This document shows, piece after piece, positions 10,944 through 21,305 of a stretch of DNA of 64,000 nucleotides (positions are counted from its first letter, which is position 1; the number at the start of each line of letters is the position of its first letter). The DNA is from Ampelomyces quisqualis (Eukaryota; Ascomycota; Dothideomycetes; Pleosporales; Phaeosphaeriaceae), in contig JAGTXZ010000021.1 of assembly GCA_018398575.1 (NCBI GenBank), positions 1 through 64,000 of the forward strand, in the 5' to 3' direction. The notes below the pieces were generated by a model, which worked only from the letters and a program-made list of their open reading frames with translations, did not search any database and was not told the DNA's origin. Both the position numbers and the translations under genes were made by a program.

Positions 10944-12442
10944 CTAACTGACGTCTGGCAGTCGCACCGCAATATCGCCGGACTGTGTGATATAACGGAC
11001 CCAGGGAAGAGAGGGATATTGTAGCTGTTGTCTTGTGGTCAGTGAATGAAAAAGTGGCTTGGTACAAGAGGGCGCTTGCCTTTGGTTCGATGATCTTCAA
11101 ATACCGGACTTGAATGCCGGAAGTTGTGAAGTAGGGGATCTCGAACTTTACATTGATCGGTCGCTTGCCCTTACCAGCCCCGACACCTCCCATGCTTCCA
11201 CCAAAGCCCCCCATCATACCTCCACCCTTTTCATCGTCTCCCCTGACCGAGGGTAACCCTAGCTCTGCGCGCATGAGAAACTCCTTGCCGCCACCGAACT
11301 GCTTGATCTTCCACACTATCGATGATGTCTCGGGCGCGTAGTGTACCGTACCAATGTTCGTCCGGAAGCGGGGGGTGTCTGCGTCTTCGGGGACTGGGAT
11401 GGATATTTGGACATTGTTGGCCGTGCTTCGTCGTTTGAACTGTGCTCTCGCCTGGAACTCGTCAGTTGCCGCTTTGGTGACGCATAGAGCGGTCTCGTAC
11501 CTTCAACATGTACTCTATCCTGCTGCCTGAGTGGCTTTCTACTATGCACTCGACCCAGATCAAAGGCTTGACCTGTGTGTTCAGACGATAGCTCATGAGC
11601 TCAAACTCGCCATCTGGTGGGATGAAGCTGATGGTGCGGTCGTTCTCGAAGCGCGATAATCGCACGCACTGGTGAAATTTGACATCCTCCATTTCGACGG
11701 CCTTTCCTCTCGTCGCTCGCCCGGTCGTCTCGAACATGACCTTGTCGTTCAGTCCCAGGCGCAGTTCAGGCATGCCCGATAGGTAGCACTTCATTTTGAC
11801 AGCGCCCAGAATCTCCGATCGCAGCACATTGCCGTCCGCGGATACGAGCAGGTTCAGCGACTCGATGACGTCAAGGAAGACTTCGTTCTTGCGGTACCGG
11901 ATGCCCTCGCTTCTCCAGCTGACGGCGTTGGTGACTGCAATGGGCGGTCGAGCCTGCACCTCGAGCTTGTGCGACTCCTGGGTAATGTACTCCTGCAGGA
12001 TCTTGGTTTCGGTCGTTTGGGGGTAGCCAAAATCCATCATCTCGTCCAGCAGCTCGTAGATGACGACAAAATTGTCCCGTATGCTCTCCTCCTCCAGCTC
12101 CTTGAAGTACTCGGTGAAGACCTCGACGATCTTATGGAGGAAGAGGAGGATCTCGGCGGCGTTGGTGTTGCGCTTGGTCAGGGCGAGGAGGTACAGGTTG
12201 TTGTGGCGGATATAGAGGTAGTTGATGCCTTCGTTGGAGAAGCACGGCGGCACGGCGGAGCTGTCTTCCTCGGCTTCGCTCAGCAGCACGGGGAACTTTT
12301 CGACGGCTGACATGGGAATGTCGCCCCGATAGTTCCGCGCCAGAAGGGTCTACATGTACTCGTTAGCATGACGCTTCCCCCGAATGCTACCCCACACGCG
12401 CACCTTGCCCTTGAGGTCGAGGAAGAAGACCGCCGACGCCAT
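10944..12442 (-). CDS. APM1: AP-1 clathrin adaptor complex, mu subunit
   Basis: Four exons: 12442-12404, 12349-11501, 11451-11080 and 11024-10944, with introns of 54, 49 and 55 bp, giving 446 residues, the normal length. The start MASAVFFLDLKGK and RNYRGDIPMSAVEKFP match the longin-like N-terminal domain of mu subunits. The C-terminal half is the mu-homology domain that reads YxxPhi sorting signals: it contains EGIRYRKNEVFLDVIES, FKRRSTANNV, KIKQFGGGKEFLMRAELGLPSV and an end at LPWVRYITQSGDI. AP-1 works in clathrin vesicles between trans-Golgi and endosomes. The third intron is GC-AG (AAG/GCAAGC...CAG); splicing there is required to reach the conserved C-terminus. The insertion KGGGMMGGFGGSMGG in the mu domain is Gly-rich. 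Confidence 0.95.
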
Positions 12443-12958
12443 TGCGGAAGAAGAGGGTGGTCAGGTGACAGAGGGGTGTTTCTAGCTGTCTACCGAGGCA
12501 TGGTGTGTGTGTGAAGGGCGGAGAGGAGCGTTGAGTGTCGTGCCTGGGTCCTTGGGAATCGGGTCGGACCCCCCTGCTAGCGCCATGCTTAACAACACGT
12601 TCATTGTCACGTGCAGCTGTCACGTGCAACACTCATGCAACATGAGGTGCGGGGCCAAGCACACTGCGCACACCACACCCAGGTCCCACAGTACTCCGTA
12701 CCAAGGTTCCTTATCTGCACCCATAATGGCCACGCCAAATGCGGTCGGTCTCGACCTTGGCGGCACGCACATTACTGGTCGACAAACTTGAGGCGCTCAG
12801 CCAGCCACACCAAAGCTGGCGACTTGACACCACGTTGGGCAAGGCTTATCGTTGACAGCACTTGGCCACAGGGTACATGACATAAAGCTGCCGCCAAGGT
12901 AGGGGAATAAAGAGGGCAGAGGTGCGCTGTTTGTGGGTATATGTACAGTGGCAGCACC
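12443..12958. promoter_or_regulatory. shared divergent promoter with two CACGTG boxes
   Basis: This 516-bp region separates the start codons of AP-1 mu (minus) and the NCS1 permease (plus). It contains two perfect CACGTG palindromes at 12608-12613 and 12621-12626, 13 bp apart. CACGTG is the E-box bound by fungal bHLH factors such as Cbf1 or Pho4. The motifs are seen; their use is inferred. Confidence 0.4.
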
Positions 12959-14818
12959 ATGCCGATTATCGAAAAGCCGAACTTTGCGCTCAAGGTCGAG
13001 CAGACGAAATCGACCTTTGCGGAAGGGAATGCGCGATGGTATGTCCTCTTCCTGTAGCAGGGAGCATTGACTTGGCCAAGTGCTGATGCTGATATCTCGA
13101 CAGGACGAACAAAGATCTTGACCCCGTTCCTCGCCATGGCCGAAAGTGGGGTGCCACGAGCTTCATCTCATACTGGGTATCCGATGCATTCAAGTAGGCG
13201 AATTTTCAACCTGACGGGCAGCTGCCAAAATCTAACATATCCCCAGCGCAGCAACATGGCAATTCGCATCCAGCATCATCGCAATCGGTACCCTCTCCTA
13301 CATTCACACTCATCACTAAACCACCTAACGACCCTTCAGGCCTGACATGGCGCGAATCCCTCGGCATAGTCGCTCTCGCCTTCTTCATCATCTCTTTCGT
13401 CATCGCCCTCAACGGCGCAATCGGCGTAATCCACCACGTGCCCTTTCCCGTCCTCGCACGAGCCTCGTGGGGTTTCTGGGGTTCCTACGTAGCCATCATC
13501 TCGCGCGCCATCCTGGGCATATTCTGGTTCGCCATTCAAAATATGAACGGCGCCAATGCCGTCAAAGTCATGATTGGCGCTATTTGGCCTTCCTTCCTGA
13601 CGCTGAAGAATGGCATCCCGGAGCCCCAGGGCATTGAGACGAATACCATGATTGGGTATTTGATCTTTTGGCTCCTCAGTGTGCCGTTTTTGTGCATGCA
13701 TCCAAATAATCTGCGGTGGCTGTTCATGGCGAAGAGTGTGATTGTGCCCGTGGCGTGGATTGCGATTTTGATCTGGGCCTTCAAATCTACGAATGGTGGG
13801 GAGATGTGGAACCAAAAAGCGACGTTGGAAGGAAGTTCGTACTCGTGGGCGTTTTTGACATCGTTGACTTCGGTAATCGGAAATTTTGCTACGCTGTCGG
13901 TGAATCAGGTACGTTTGGTATACTTGGTAGGAAGAAACTCGCTGACGCTTTCTTTGACAGGCTGATTTCTCACGCTACTCTCGCGTTAGTGTCAAATGGC
14001 AACTCATCTACGTCCCCTTCCTGCCTCTCGTCTTCACATTCATATCCTTCATCGGCGTTGCAGCCACCAGCGCCGGCCACATCAAGTACGGCGAACTCAA
14101 CTGGGACCCCATGGCGCTCATTTCGCACTGGGATAACCGCGCATGCCGATTTTTCGCAGGGTTCAGTTTCGCCCTCGCCGCTCTTGGGGTCAACATCTCG
14201 GCCAACTCGCTATCCGCCGCAAACGACCTCACCGCGCTGATGCCGCGGTACATCAATCTGAGGCGCGGGCAACTGCTTTGCGCAGCATTATCATGGGCAC
14301 TTGTTCCGTGGAAGATTTTGAAGAGCGCAGGAAGTTTCTTGAACTTCATGGCTGCGTATGCTGTGTTTCTAGGACCTATTGCAGCGATTCTGGTCTTCGA
14401 TTTCTGGGTCGTGCATAAGCGCAAGTACGACACGCTCGCGCTGTATCAACCTCACGGAATCTACCGATATACTTGGGGCGTCAACTGGCGGGCTGTCGTT
14501 GCATTTGTCGTCGGTGTGGTGCCCAACTTGCCGGGCTTCATTCACTCTATCAATCCGAGCATTGATGTTGGTGTGGGCTCGAGACCGTATACTTTCGGAT
14601 GGCTGTTGGGCTTTGTAGCGACCAGTTTGGTGTATCTCGTCCTTGAGCTATGGGTTGCGCCGCCGACAGAGACGTTCATTGACAAGTCCGTGCTGCCGGA
14701 TGAGATATATGATCAGCAAGGGCTGGTGGATGAAGGCGTTAGTGTCGGCAGTTGCAGTGGTGAGGATAATAGGAACGAGAAGACTGGATGGAAGGCGAAG
14801 CTGGACAGGATATTGTAG
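12959..14818 (+). CDS. NCS1-family nucleobase/nucleoside/allantoin-type permease
   Basis: Five exons: 12959-13038, 13104-13193, 13247-13287, 13340-13908 and 13961-14818 (introns 65, 53, 52 and 52 bp), encoding 545 residues. The order of motifs fits the Fur-type branch of NCS1 transporters. NKDLDPVPRHGRKWG and SYWVSDAFN precede TM1. A long hydrophobic series follows, including GALNGAIGVIHHVPFPVLARASWG, then FAIQNMNGA and the NQADFSRYSR loop. The C-terminal domain has about six further segments and a hydrophilic tail. Substrates of relatives include uracil, uridine, allantoin and thiamine; the exact one cannot be read here. An in-frame ATG at 12941 would add six residues, but the 12959 ATG has the stronger context (acc before it). 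Confidence 0.88.
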
Positions 14819-15006
14819 AATGTATGACAGTCCAGTAGCAAAGGTTAGGGGCATACCTAGCCATGAATCATGTCACGCGTAACCAAGGTGGACATTGCAA
14901 ACAAGCCAAATTCTCACAAATTTACATGCAGGGTATACTTCTGTCGGTCGTGAAACCACCCTCATCGCCATCATACAAATCCACATAATTTCCAGTCTCC
15001 AACCTC

Positions 15007-15751
15007 CTACAAGCCAACAACAACACCCACAAGCGCCACACCCACCACCGCACCCACACCCTGCGTGACCCTCGCCCCACTCCCCCCCGTACTCCCCTGC
15101 ACACCCCCACTAGCAGCCGCAACCCGCAAACCAAACGCCGTCGTGACCACCGCACTCCCGTTCACCGTCGCAGTCCCAACCGTCGTGGCAGTCGTACTCG
15201 CCTCACAAGCAACCCAACTTGTCCACGGCGCAAGCGAGCTCCACGACCCTGCCGTCCACCCAGGCCAATCTGCGGGCGGACACGCGGTGCCGCCCCACCA
15301 CGCTGTCCAAGGCCCGCTTCGCCATGCGGAATTCGCAACCGAGTCTGTAGCCCAGGGGGGCGGGGTGGTGCCAAAGGGACCTTGTTCGTCTTGTCCTGCT
15401 GTGAAGGCGGGGGGTAAGCATACCATGTATCACTGAGGGAGGGGGGGGAGGAGAAAGAAAATTAGTATGATGAAACGTACCTCCCCAGCGTCCGGGGTTT
15501 CTACCTCCAGGTGCCCATGGTCCGGACCCCGGACCCCATGCGTTTGTCGGCCATGGCGCGGCGGTGAGCGTCGATGGGATGCGGCTATCGGCTACGAGGG
15601 AGTTGTAAATCGATGACCATTTTCCCGGATCGTTGGTTGCCCACGGTGGGGCCCAGTTGTTTGTTTGCGCGGGTGTAGGGGCTGGGGTGGAAGATTGAGC
15701 GAGGAGAGGTGTAGCGAAGACCAGGAGGGAAGAAAATAGAGTGATTTTCAT
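15007..15751 (-). CDS. secreted Trp/Pro-rich protein with GPI-anchor-like tail
   Basis: Two exons, 15751-15481 and 15398-15007, with an 82-bp intron, encode 220 residues. The N-terminus MKITLFSSLLVFATPLLA is a clear signal peptide. The mature part is rich in Trp and Pro in short recurring pieces (APPWATNDPGKW, APWPTNAWGPGSGPW, TPPPWATDS, SGPWTAWWGG, DWPGWTAGSW). A Thr/Ser-rich linker follows and then a hydrophobic tail (VGAVVGVALVGVVVGL) like a GPI-attachment signal. It is probably a cell-wall or plasma-membrane protein at the hyphal surface. I recognise no enzyme domain. The intron is required to link the signal peptide frame to the tail frame. Confidence 0.7.
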
Positions 15752-17156
15752 CTTGAGGATGGGATGTTTTTCTTGTGTGTTACGTTATTTTCGTTGGATA
15801 TATGTATGTAGACGCATATGTCGAATGTCTTGTACACGCGTCGAAATCCGCACTTCCATACGACACGACATACGCTTCAAATACACTTATCGCGACACAC
15901 GCGGCCTGGCCTTTCATTGGCTGCATACCTATCTTACTGCCTTGCATCAGGTCCGTCAGTACCGGAGGGGTGCCGACTACGAGGCTGCCAACTGCCACCC
16001 GGCCCTGGCGTAGATGATCAACACATCGCAACGACGCTTGCGCGTTCAAAGCGCGAACAGCATGTCGATGCACGAGACGTCATTGAGTTGATTGCCGGCA
16101 GGGTGTTCTGCAGCCCAGCCTTAGCAGGTACAGCGTGGCGCTGCCGAGTCGGTGCATGGCCTTGACAAAGCTTGCAGGCAGTCGTGTATCCGGTAACCAA
16201 GTCGCATCACACTAGGAGACGTGATTGAGCGAGTACCGGAAATAGTTCGTGGTACGTTGGCGAGACGTGGGAATCATGACGGCGTTTTTCGGACAATTGG
16301 GTGGGGAGAAAGCGCGGAGAAGATAAAGATGCAAGCAGTCGTGCGCCGTCCCGCAGGCCTCGTCATCTCCGCATGTTGCGTGTCTGATCTTCGCTACTAA
16401 CAAGACGCTCTTCGACAAGCTTGGTGTTGATCGTGAGTTGGATGTCGTGGTGGGAAGAAGTCATGGCGTCGGAATTCCGGAAAAGGAAATCTGGAGTGGC
16501 GAGCACGGTTGCTGGTGTGCATCGACCCGAAAATGTTTGGACTTGGGACTTGGGAAGCGGAAATGCTTGTGTTGCTTGATGCTTGACGGCCAAGGACGTT
16601 CCAGTTGGCGTTACATGTGACACATCCTTCTGCGGTGATGGTGCATCATCTCAAGCTAGGAGACGTACAACGTGCTGCAACGCCACAAGCATATAACTAC
16701 TCCTTTGTCTATCGCTGATATTCAGTGTACTAACAAGCCTTTTCCTTTCGCACTGCACTGTAAACTGTAATCTGGACAGCATCACAAAACATGCACTGCA
16801 TACATGGCATGTCTAACCTATAGGCGTAAGAATAGTGTTGTAATTGTTGTAGTTGTAAAGGTCTGCGACCCTAGGGCTCGTTTGTGTAACAGCTTCGGCA
16901 AGGTTGAGCATGAAAATACACGGCTGTTCTGGTACAGCGTGTTGGACCTTTTGGTCGATTCAAAAGCTCTGGCTTGGCTAGCGTGGACTCTCATGGGCGA
17001 ATCTCTACAGTATTTATCTAAATCTACCTCCTCCACCAAGCCGACTGGCGCTTGGGTCGTGGGCCGGATACCTCCTCCCCCAGCCGCTCTCCTGGTCATT
17101 GGTATCCCCTCGCCAGTCTGGAAGAGTATATGTGTGCAAGACATCAATAGCGGGAT
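15752..17156. other. intergenic, 1.4 kb
   Basis: Upstream region of the Trp-rich secreted protein gene and 3' flank of the Egh16-like gene. Several short ORFs are present (for example 15818-16165 plus and 16804-17160 plus), but none shows a domain, signal peptide or convincing composition. No repeat was seen. Confidence 0.5.
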
Positions 17157-18443
17157 TTAGATAGGTCCGGCGCCGAAGAAGTTGGATCGACGCGCACGTC
17201 TGAGCTTATTGCGTGTCTGACGCTGGCGGCCTCGTGGGTTGTCTGTGTTGTCGTTGCCATTCCCAGCGTTGCCAGCGCCATTCGCATCCCCGTTGCCTCC
17301 ATTCCCATGCCCATTACCGCGCCCCTGGCCTCCATTACCATTTCCATTTCCATTCCCGATGCCATTGCCATTGCCAGCAGCAGGAACCCGCGTCGCGCCA
17401 GGATTAGGATTCACCGTAGCTGTAATCAGCGCTGCGGAAAGTTCATTAGCATCGATATACCCGCAAGCAAAACAAGTGTGTTGTGAAAGTATGAAGGAGA
17501 AGAAGAAGAAGAACGCAACGCACCAGAAATCGCTGCGGCGCCCTCATTCAAGCCCGCGGCACCAGCATTTTGATTCGCCTGCACCGCAGCCGGGAAGTCT
17601 TTCTGGTTCTGCAGGATCTGCGCTTGGATGCCTTGGAGCGTTTGGGTAGTTTGCACGCCTGTACGAACCCGGGTTGATGATGAGTAATCATGGAGATGGA
17701 TTTGCGGGGGTGGGTTGGAAAGATAAGAAAGAGAGAAAGAAGAAGAAATCGAGACTTACCAGCAGCACTGTCATCAGGCCTCCCCTGTCCATCTGTCTGT
17801 TGGACAGCAAAACAGCCCCCAAACGGGCCTGCGACAGCATTGTTCCTGCAGCGCACAGTACATATATTCCCCGTCGAGGCGCCGATGCAGTTGAACTTGT
17901 CGGGCATCTGGACGTTGATGGTGAAGTCTTGTTCCTTGGCCTGGCTCAGCCCAAAGCTGCCAGGGATGTTGTTGGAGACTTTGAGCGGCGTAAACGTCGT
18001 CACGGCATTGCTCGTTTCGTCCATGTCGCATTCAAAAGGCCCTGCGCCGTCGGCGTTGACTTGGTGGATGGTGACTTGCATGACGGAGCCGGCGCTGACG
18101 GTGGTCATGCGGCCGGCGGCGAGTTCGTTCTCGGTTTGCTCGCCAATATCGATGTTGCCGGCGATTTCAGTGCGGCCGCACGCGTTGACGATGTTTTGGG
18201 TGATTTCGTTGTCGCGGATGATGGTGGCGTCTTGTTGGCAGGGGGAGATGGTCGTGCAGTTGCGGGCGATGTCGGGGTCGACTGCAAGGTTGTTAGCTAC
18301 GAGGCTGGATAGACTTGGGGAGATGATGTACCCAGGAAGCCTTGACTTGCTCCATCGTCCCCGACGGCTGAGATGATGGCTGCGTGGGAGTGGACAGTGG
18401 AGATGAAGGCGGCCAGCGCAACAGCGGACGAGTGGTAATGCAT
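17157..18443 (-). CDS. Egh16-like (GAS1/MAS3-type) secreted surface protein with Gly/Asn-rich tail
   Basis: Four exons: 18443-18332, 18281-17760, 17658-17524 and 17431-17157 (introns 50, 101 and 92 bp), giving 347 residues. The start MHYHSSAVALAAFISTVHSHAA is a secretion signal ending in the SHAA typical of this family. The conserved domain follows: DPDIARNCTTISPCQQDATI, GPFECDMDETSNA, NNIPGSFGLSQAKEQDF and CTVRCRNNAVAGPFGGCF, with paired cysteines. Egh16-like proteins are expressed during appressorium formation or early infection in several plant-pathogenic ascomycetes; their biochemical role is unknown. Unusual here is the last exon: a Gly/Asn repeat tail (NGNGNGNGGQGRGNGHGNGG) ending in an Arg-rich stretch. 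Pyrimidine-rich DNA lies upstream of the ATG. Confidence 0.85.
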
Positions 18444-19288
18444 TTTGAAGTATATTGTTGTTTTTGCAAAAGGCGCCCTGCGCTTGAAAGAAGAGAATCA
18501 ACGAGAAAGAGGAAGAGAGAGAAAGACGAAGAGATGAAGACATGACCTCGACGATGTAATAGGATATCTATATACTCACTCAGTCCCAACTCCCCACCCC
18601 TTGCTGTGGACACGCTCCCGCCGACCACGAAGGTGTCCACCAGTACGAGACGTTTTTGCCGCCCATGGCTGAGAGCTTACCAATGGCCTGGCACCTTGAG
18701 GCTTGGACATGGGCCTCGACACCTCAGCACGCCTAGCCAGCACGGTCAGCACTCGGTTCAGCCTGCCATGCGACAAGCTCCATGGCCCAAGCCAAGCTTT
18801 TCTTCGCGCGATGGATCGTGTGTCGCGGGATTGGCGCCGAGCCTGAGACGTGGAGAGTTTCGCCGCAAGTTTCGAATCGACAGCACGCGACTGCGAAACA
18901 TGACGGCGATGAAGGCATGTCCCGCGCGGTGCCGGTAGCCGTTGTAAGAGGACAAATAAACGGGGAGCGTTGGCGGTATGGAGGAAGTGTTTCGCATCGC
19001 TCCTGGATATCAGGCAGCGGGTGAAGGGTGGTCTTTGGCGCTTGCATTTTGAAGCATGAATCCATTCATCTCGCCGCGAGTACATATGCCACTCATGTTT
19101 GCACGCATGTTGTGCATTCTCTGGTCAGCTTGGTGGGATTGATATGGTGGATTGATATGGTAACGAGTGTCTGCGCAGGCAAGGCAGCTAATCCCTGCTC
19201 AGCCCTACGACATCAGACCACTTCGCTGTGCACCAAAAAACCACACCAACCGCCCACCAGCACTCCTCACCCCCCTACCCTCCACACC
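18444..19288. promoter_or_regulatory. divergent intergenic region, 845 bp
   Basis: It lies between the starts of the Egh16-like gene (minus) and the small membrane protein gene (plus). Next to the Egh16-like start is a purine-rich run on the plus strand (about 18485-18540), that is a CT-rich tract in the transcribed sense, common in strong fungal promoters. Nothing else was identified. Confidence 0.4.
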
Positions 19289-19892
19289 ATGAACACGGTA
19301 AGCCCCGGCTCCATGCAGCCACGCGACATGACTAATCCGAGGGTTCCTTAGGTCAAATCAGTCTAGTACGCCACCCTTGTTCTCCCGCCATGTTGCTCGC
19401 AGATGGTCTGATAGATGTACAATACACTACTAACACGCACTCGCCAGCTACGGCTATGCAGCTCTCATCGCCGCAGGCGGCGGGGCGTACATTTTCGCCA
19501 AACGCTCCATCAACGCCGACCGCGCGGCAAAAGCCCAGGTCGATCGAGAAAAGCGCATCGCCTTGTTCCAACTCGAACAGCAGCACTTGAACCACGCGCC
19601 GTCGGAGTCGTCGCTGAGCACAACGGCGCAGTTGCAAGCTGTTGCGCCGCATGCGCCGGGGCAGAATGGCGCGGGGTCGGGGATCGCTGGGAGCCCCGGG
19701 TACGGTGGTGGAAGTGGGAGTGGGAGTGGGAGTGGGGGCGATGAGAAGATGGGGAATCCGAGTGCGCAGGCGGGATTTGATCCGGCGCCGACGAGACATG
19801 AGCCGGTGGATGAGGCGGGGCGGGCGCGGGAGAAGAGCAAGTACGAGGCGAGCGATGTGTATCGGAGGAAGAAGGGGGACCGGCTTTCGTAG
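19289..19892 (+). CDS. small single-pass membrane protein (DUF4748-like)
   Basis: Three exons: 19289-19297 (9 nt), 19352-19365 (14 nt) and 19448-19892, with introns of 54 and 82 bp; total 155 residues. The joined start is MNTVKSVYYGYAALIAAGGGAY, followed by IFAKRSINADRAAKAQ. This YGYA...GGxAY...KRSINADR pattern resembles the fungal DUF4748 family, from memory and not checked. A short N-terminal hydrophobic helix precedes a basic stretch. The rest is low complexity (a GSGSGSG run near residue 95) and hydrophilic. Micro-exon 2 is fixed by frame: only splicing both introns, the second with a ctaac branch site, connects an ATG to the conserved helix. Function unknown; mitochondrial or ER membrane is possible. 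Confidence 0.6.
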
Positions 19893-20076
19893 GCGTCGTG
19901 CTGCACAGGGGTGTTTGGACATGACGGCGAGATGAGGAAAGGTAGATGGTGTAGGAATTCACGGAAATGTACATGACACGCTTGCTATGCGGGACGAAAA
20001 CTCCATTCCATGTCATTCCATGTCCAATGCCAGCGCGATATAGAAGGGTATCAAGCCACACAAACTCGTCGTCGGC

Positions 20077-20829
20077 CTAGGCAAAGATGCCGCTCCGAGA
20101 GCCATCCCTCCGCTTCTCGTACAGCCACTTGTTGTTCAAGCCCACGCTCGCCTTGCCCGTCGAGGGCGTCGGTGTGCCCGGCGCGGCGCTCGACCAGCTA
20201 TCCGCAAACAAGCTGCTGTCGAGCGAAGTTGCTCCGTAGCTCAAGCGCTTGGTAGCCGAGCCATTGAGCGCCCTCTGGAACAGGGGACTGCCCGACAGCG
20301 GCGACGGCGAGCCGCGGTCCTGGTTGCCGAAGCTGCCACGGCGCGGCGTGGAGCGCTGGTATCGCGGGGGTGTCACGTAGTTGGGCGACTGGTAGGCCGA
20401 GCCGGGCGTCTGTGGTGACCGCACGCCGGCCTGGAGGCCCATGGAGGCGCGCTGCGAGGGCGTGAGCGGGATGTCGGCCATGTCGTCGGGGTAGTAGCGG
20501 CGCCCGAGCGGGAGGAGCGCGGAGACGATGTTGACGGCGAAGGCGAGGCGCACCAGCACGACGAGCCAGGCGCTGTAGGGCACGGCGCGGACGACGGTGT
20601 TGATTGGGGTGCTGTCGATGATGCTGCTGCCGTACAGGGAGAGGAAGAGGAGCGCGGCGTTGGCGGCTATGGCGCGCACGTTGCGCTCGTCAAAGGTGGT
20701 GGCATAGTGGCGGCGGGCAATCTCGTCGAACCGGGGGTGCTTCCAGGAGCCGCTGGGCGTGTGTGGCGGGGGCTGCGCGGCGGCTGGGGTCGCGGGCGTC
20801 GAGGGAGTTGCGGGAGTTGCGGGGGCCAT
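20077..20829 (-). CDS. POM34: nuclear pore membrane protein Pom34-like (NPCC family)
   Basis: Single exon, 250 residues, ATG verified. After a Pro/Ala/Thr-rich N-terminus comes HPRFDEIARRHYATTFDERN. Two closely spaced membrane segments follow (about residues 57-72, ALLFLSLYGSSII, and 85-105, AWLVVLVRLAFAVNIVSALL). The C-terminal half is Ser/Pro-rich with many S/T-P sites and ends KWLYEKRRDGSRSGIF. The two-helix core with a disordered phospho-type tail is the architecture of fungal Pom34, which anchors the nuclear pore complex in the envelope. A GGGGAT repeat lies directly before the start. Confidence 0.75.
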   Translation of the reverse strand: MAPATPATPSTPATPAAAQPPPHTPSGSWKHPRFDEIARRHYATTFDERNVRAIAANAALLFLSLYGSSIIDSTPINTVVRAVPYSAWLVVLVRLAFAVNIVSALLPLGRRYYPDDMADIPLTPSQRASMGLQAGVRSPQTPGSAYQSPNYVTPPRYQRSTPRRGSFGNQDRGSPSPLSGSPLFQRALNGSATKRLSYGATSLDSSLFADSWSSAAPGTPTPSTGKASVGLNNKWLYEKRRDGSRSGIFA

Positions 20830-20876
20830 GGGGATGGGGATGGGGATGGGGATGGGGATGGGATGGGATGGGGATT
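20828..20876 (+). repeat. (GGGGAT)n microsatellite at the POM34 start
   Basis: Five to six consecutive GGGGAT units, then GGGAT and a final GGGGAT, begin at the POM34 start codon and run upstream of it. Four or more G-runs of four are spaced by two bases, so the plus strand can form a G-quadruplex. In the POM34 transcript sense the tract is C-rich 5' leader. Confidence 0.8.
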
Positions 20877-21013
20877 GGTGTTGGCGTGTTCCCGTGGGGT
20901 TAGTTCAGCAGCATTGTTTGGGCGGTGGGTGGTCCAAGGCGTGGTGGTGTTATTGTGAGTTCCCGCCCGAGCGCCGGCCAATCGGCTCTCGCCGCCATCT
21001 ATTCGCCGCGCCG

Positions 21014-21262
21014 CCATTCACCCCGCCACAACCCACAATCCACTCACGACCCCGCCGCCGCCATTCACCCACAATCCACTCCCCCGTCCCCTCATTCACC
21101 CACAATCCACTCCCCCGTCCCCTCATTCACCCACAATCCACTCACGACCCCGCCGCCGCCATTCACCCACAATCCACTCCCCCGTCCCCTCATTCGCCCA
21201 CAATCCACTCCCCCGTCCCCTCATTCACCCACAATCCACTCCCCCGTCCCCTCATTCACCCC
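21014..21262 (+). repeat. 31-bp minisatellite in the POM34 / ANL-like promoter
   Basis: About seven tandem copies of a unit close to cattcacccacaatccact plus cccccgtcccct (31 bp). Two copies have the variant ending acgaccccgccgccgc. The array ends 44 bp before the start of the acyl-CoA-synthetase-like gene and is strongly asymmetric (C-rich plus strand). Copy number is likely to vary between isolates. Confidence 0.9.
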
Positions 21263-21305
21263 GCGTACGACTGTACGACTGCCACCCTCGCGACCCCACG
21301 CGCTC

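Noticed and set aside
16804..17160. 118-codon plus-strand ORF next to the Egh16-like gene
   Set aside because: No domain, poor composition, and it lies in the 3' flank of a well-supported minus-strand gene.
21014..21262. CRISPR-like array
   Set aside because: The repeats are directly tandem without unique spacers, and the context is a eukaryotic nuclear genome.
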